Positions 63,717-64,000 of a stretch of 64,000 nt of DNA are shown piece by piece. Location of the stretch: positions 186,001 to 250,000 of the forward strand of contig NZ_JABFOE010000001.1 in assembly GCF_013116745.1 (NCBI RefSeq), in the 5' to 3' direction. Under the pieces are notes generated by a model that had not been told where the DNA came from, ran no database searches, and saw only the letters and a program-made list of their open reading frames with translations. Both the position numbers and the translations under genes were made by a program. Numbering within the stretch: position 1 is the first letter of the stretch; every line of letters starts with the position of its first letter. The DNA comes from Arthrobacter sp. 260. Its GTDB lineage: Bacteria; Actinomycetota; Actinomycetes; Actinomycetales; Micrococcaceae.

Positions 63717-64000
63717 ATGAGTTTCCCCCAACACCGGCCCCGTCGGCTGCGGACCACACCGGCGCTGCGCCGGCTGACGGCCGAGCATCGGCTCAGCCCC
63801 GCCGAGCTGGTGCTGCCAGCCTTCATCAGGGAGGGCCTCACCAGCCCACACCCTATTTCCTCGATGCCCGGGGTGGTCCAGCACACCACCGACTCCCTGA
63901 AGCGTGCCGCAGCGGAAGCTGTCGGGTTGGGAGTTGGTGGCATCATGCTGTTCGGTGTCCCGGCGCACCGAGATGCGACCGGTAGCGCCGGCCTGGACCC
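63717..64000 (+). CDS. hemB: Delta-aminolevulinic acid dehydratase (3' end beyond window)
   Basis: Condenses two 5-aminolevulinates to porphobilinogen. The first 94 codons are seen from ATG 63717 with AGAGAAGGAG just upstream: [76 protein letters not shown]. That is the ALAD N-terminus, with the conserved PAFIREG and MPGV motifs. The catalytic lysines lie beyond the window. Probably followed by hemL. Confidence 0.94.
   Translation, partial: MSFPQHRPRRLRTTPALRRLTAEHRLSPAELVLPAFIREGLTSPHPISSMPGVVQHTTDSLKRAAAEAVGLGVGGIMLFGVPAHRDATGSAGLD

Overview
The window reads as the chromosome of a high-GC actinobacterium, most likely a member of the Micrococcaceae (Arthrobacter-like). The grounds are the strongly G/C-biased codon use, the actinobacterial gene set (DUF3117, DUF3107, LOG family, SigE/RseA, SelO, DUF222-HNH, HemQ with a [2Fe-2S]-type ferrochelatase), and gene order that follows conserved actinobacterial blocks. 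No rRNA or tRNA gene, CRISPR array, transposase or prophage was seen.

Layout. (1) 1-16.5 kb, nutrient uptake: the 3' part of a secreted GH18 chitinase, then a complete family-5 (Opp/Dpp-type) ABC importer whose first permease is enlarged and whose fused double ATPase is split off by an opposite-strand PH-domain gene, then a BCCT osmolyte transporter, then a second complete Opp/Dpp importer in one run. (2) 16.7-27.9 kb: typA, a small membrane protein, an ArsR-like regulator, ferredoxin fdxA with dapC, citrate synthase, galE, a membrane-anchored transglycosylase-like protein with dapD, and dapE. Lysine/meso-diaminopimelate synthesis (dapC, dapD, dapE) recurs through this stretch. (3) 28.0-31.3 kb: a minus-strand gluABCD-type glutamate ABC importer. 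(4) 31.4-40.6 kb: LOG protein, DivIVA-like protein, tag, DUF3117, O-methyltransferase, sigE, anti-sigma factor, tatB, mrp, DUF1003, MgtE-N/CBS protein and a general-stress membrane protein. This order parallels the Mycobacterium tuberculosis Rv1205-Rv1232c region but lacks htrA, gpgS and glgA/glgC at the expected points. (5) 40.7-55.7 kb: a kinase-like phosphotransferase, Xaa-Pro aminopeptidase, PHP phosphoesterase, orphan DNA methyltransferase, DEAD-box helicase, RNB nuclease, ferritin-like protein, DUF222-HNH protein, SelO, DUF3107, TetR and MoeZ; part of this matches the Rv3206c-Rv3211 block. (6) 55.7-64 kb: a nearly complete heme locus, with hemA divergent from hemE-hemY-hemQ-hemH-hemC-hemD-hemB. 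It uses the C5 entry (glutamyl-tRNA reductase) and the coproporphyrin-dependent end route.

Regulation visible in the sequence: strong hairpin terminators, several with perfect stems of 14-18 bp; three hairpins that sit inside transporter operons just after the binding-protein gene; a recurring TANNNT-N6/7-start arrangement in front of at least eleven genes, the signature of leaderless transcription; and several clean inverted repeats next to regulators or in the heme locus. I did not find an obviously new defence or mobile system. The most interesting leads are the chitinase-linked importer with an enlarged permease, the back-to-back dapD/dapE promoters, the DUF222/SelO insertion into a conserved block, the orphan methyltransferase behind a DEAD-box helicase with an unusual leader, and the candidate heme-locus operators.
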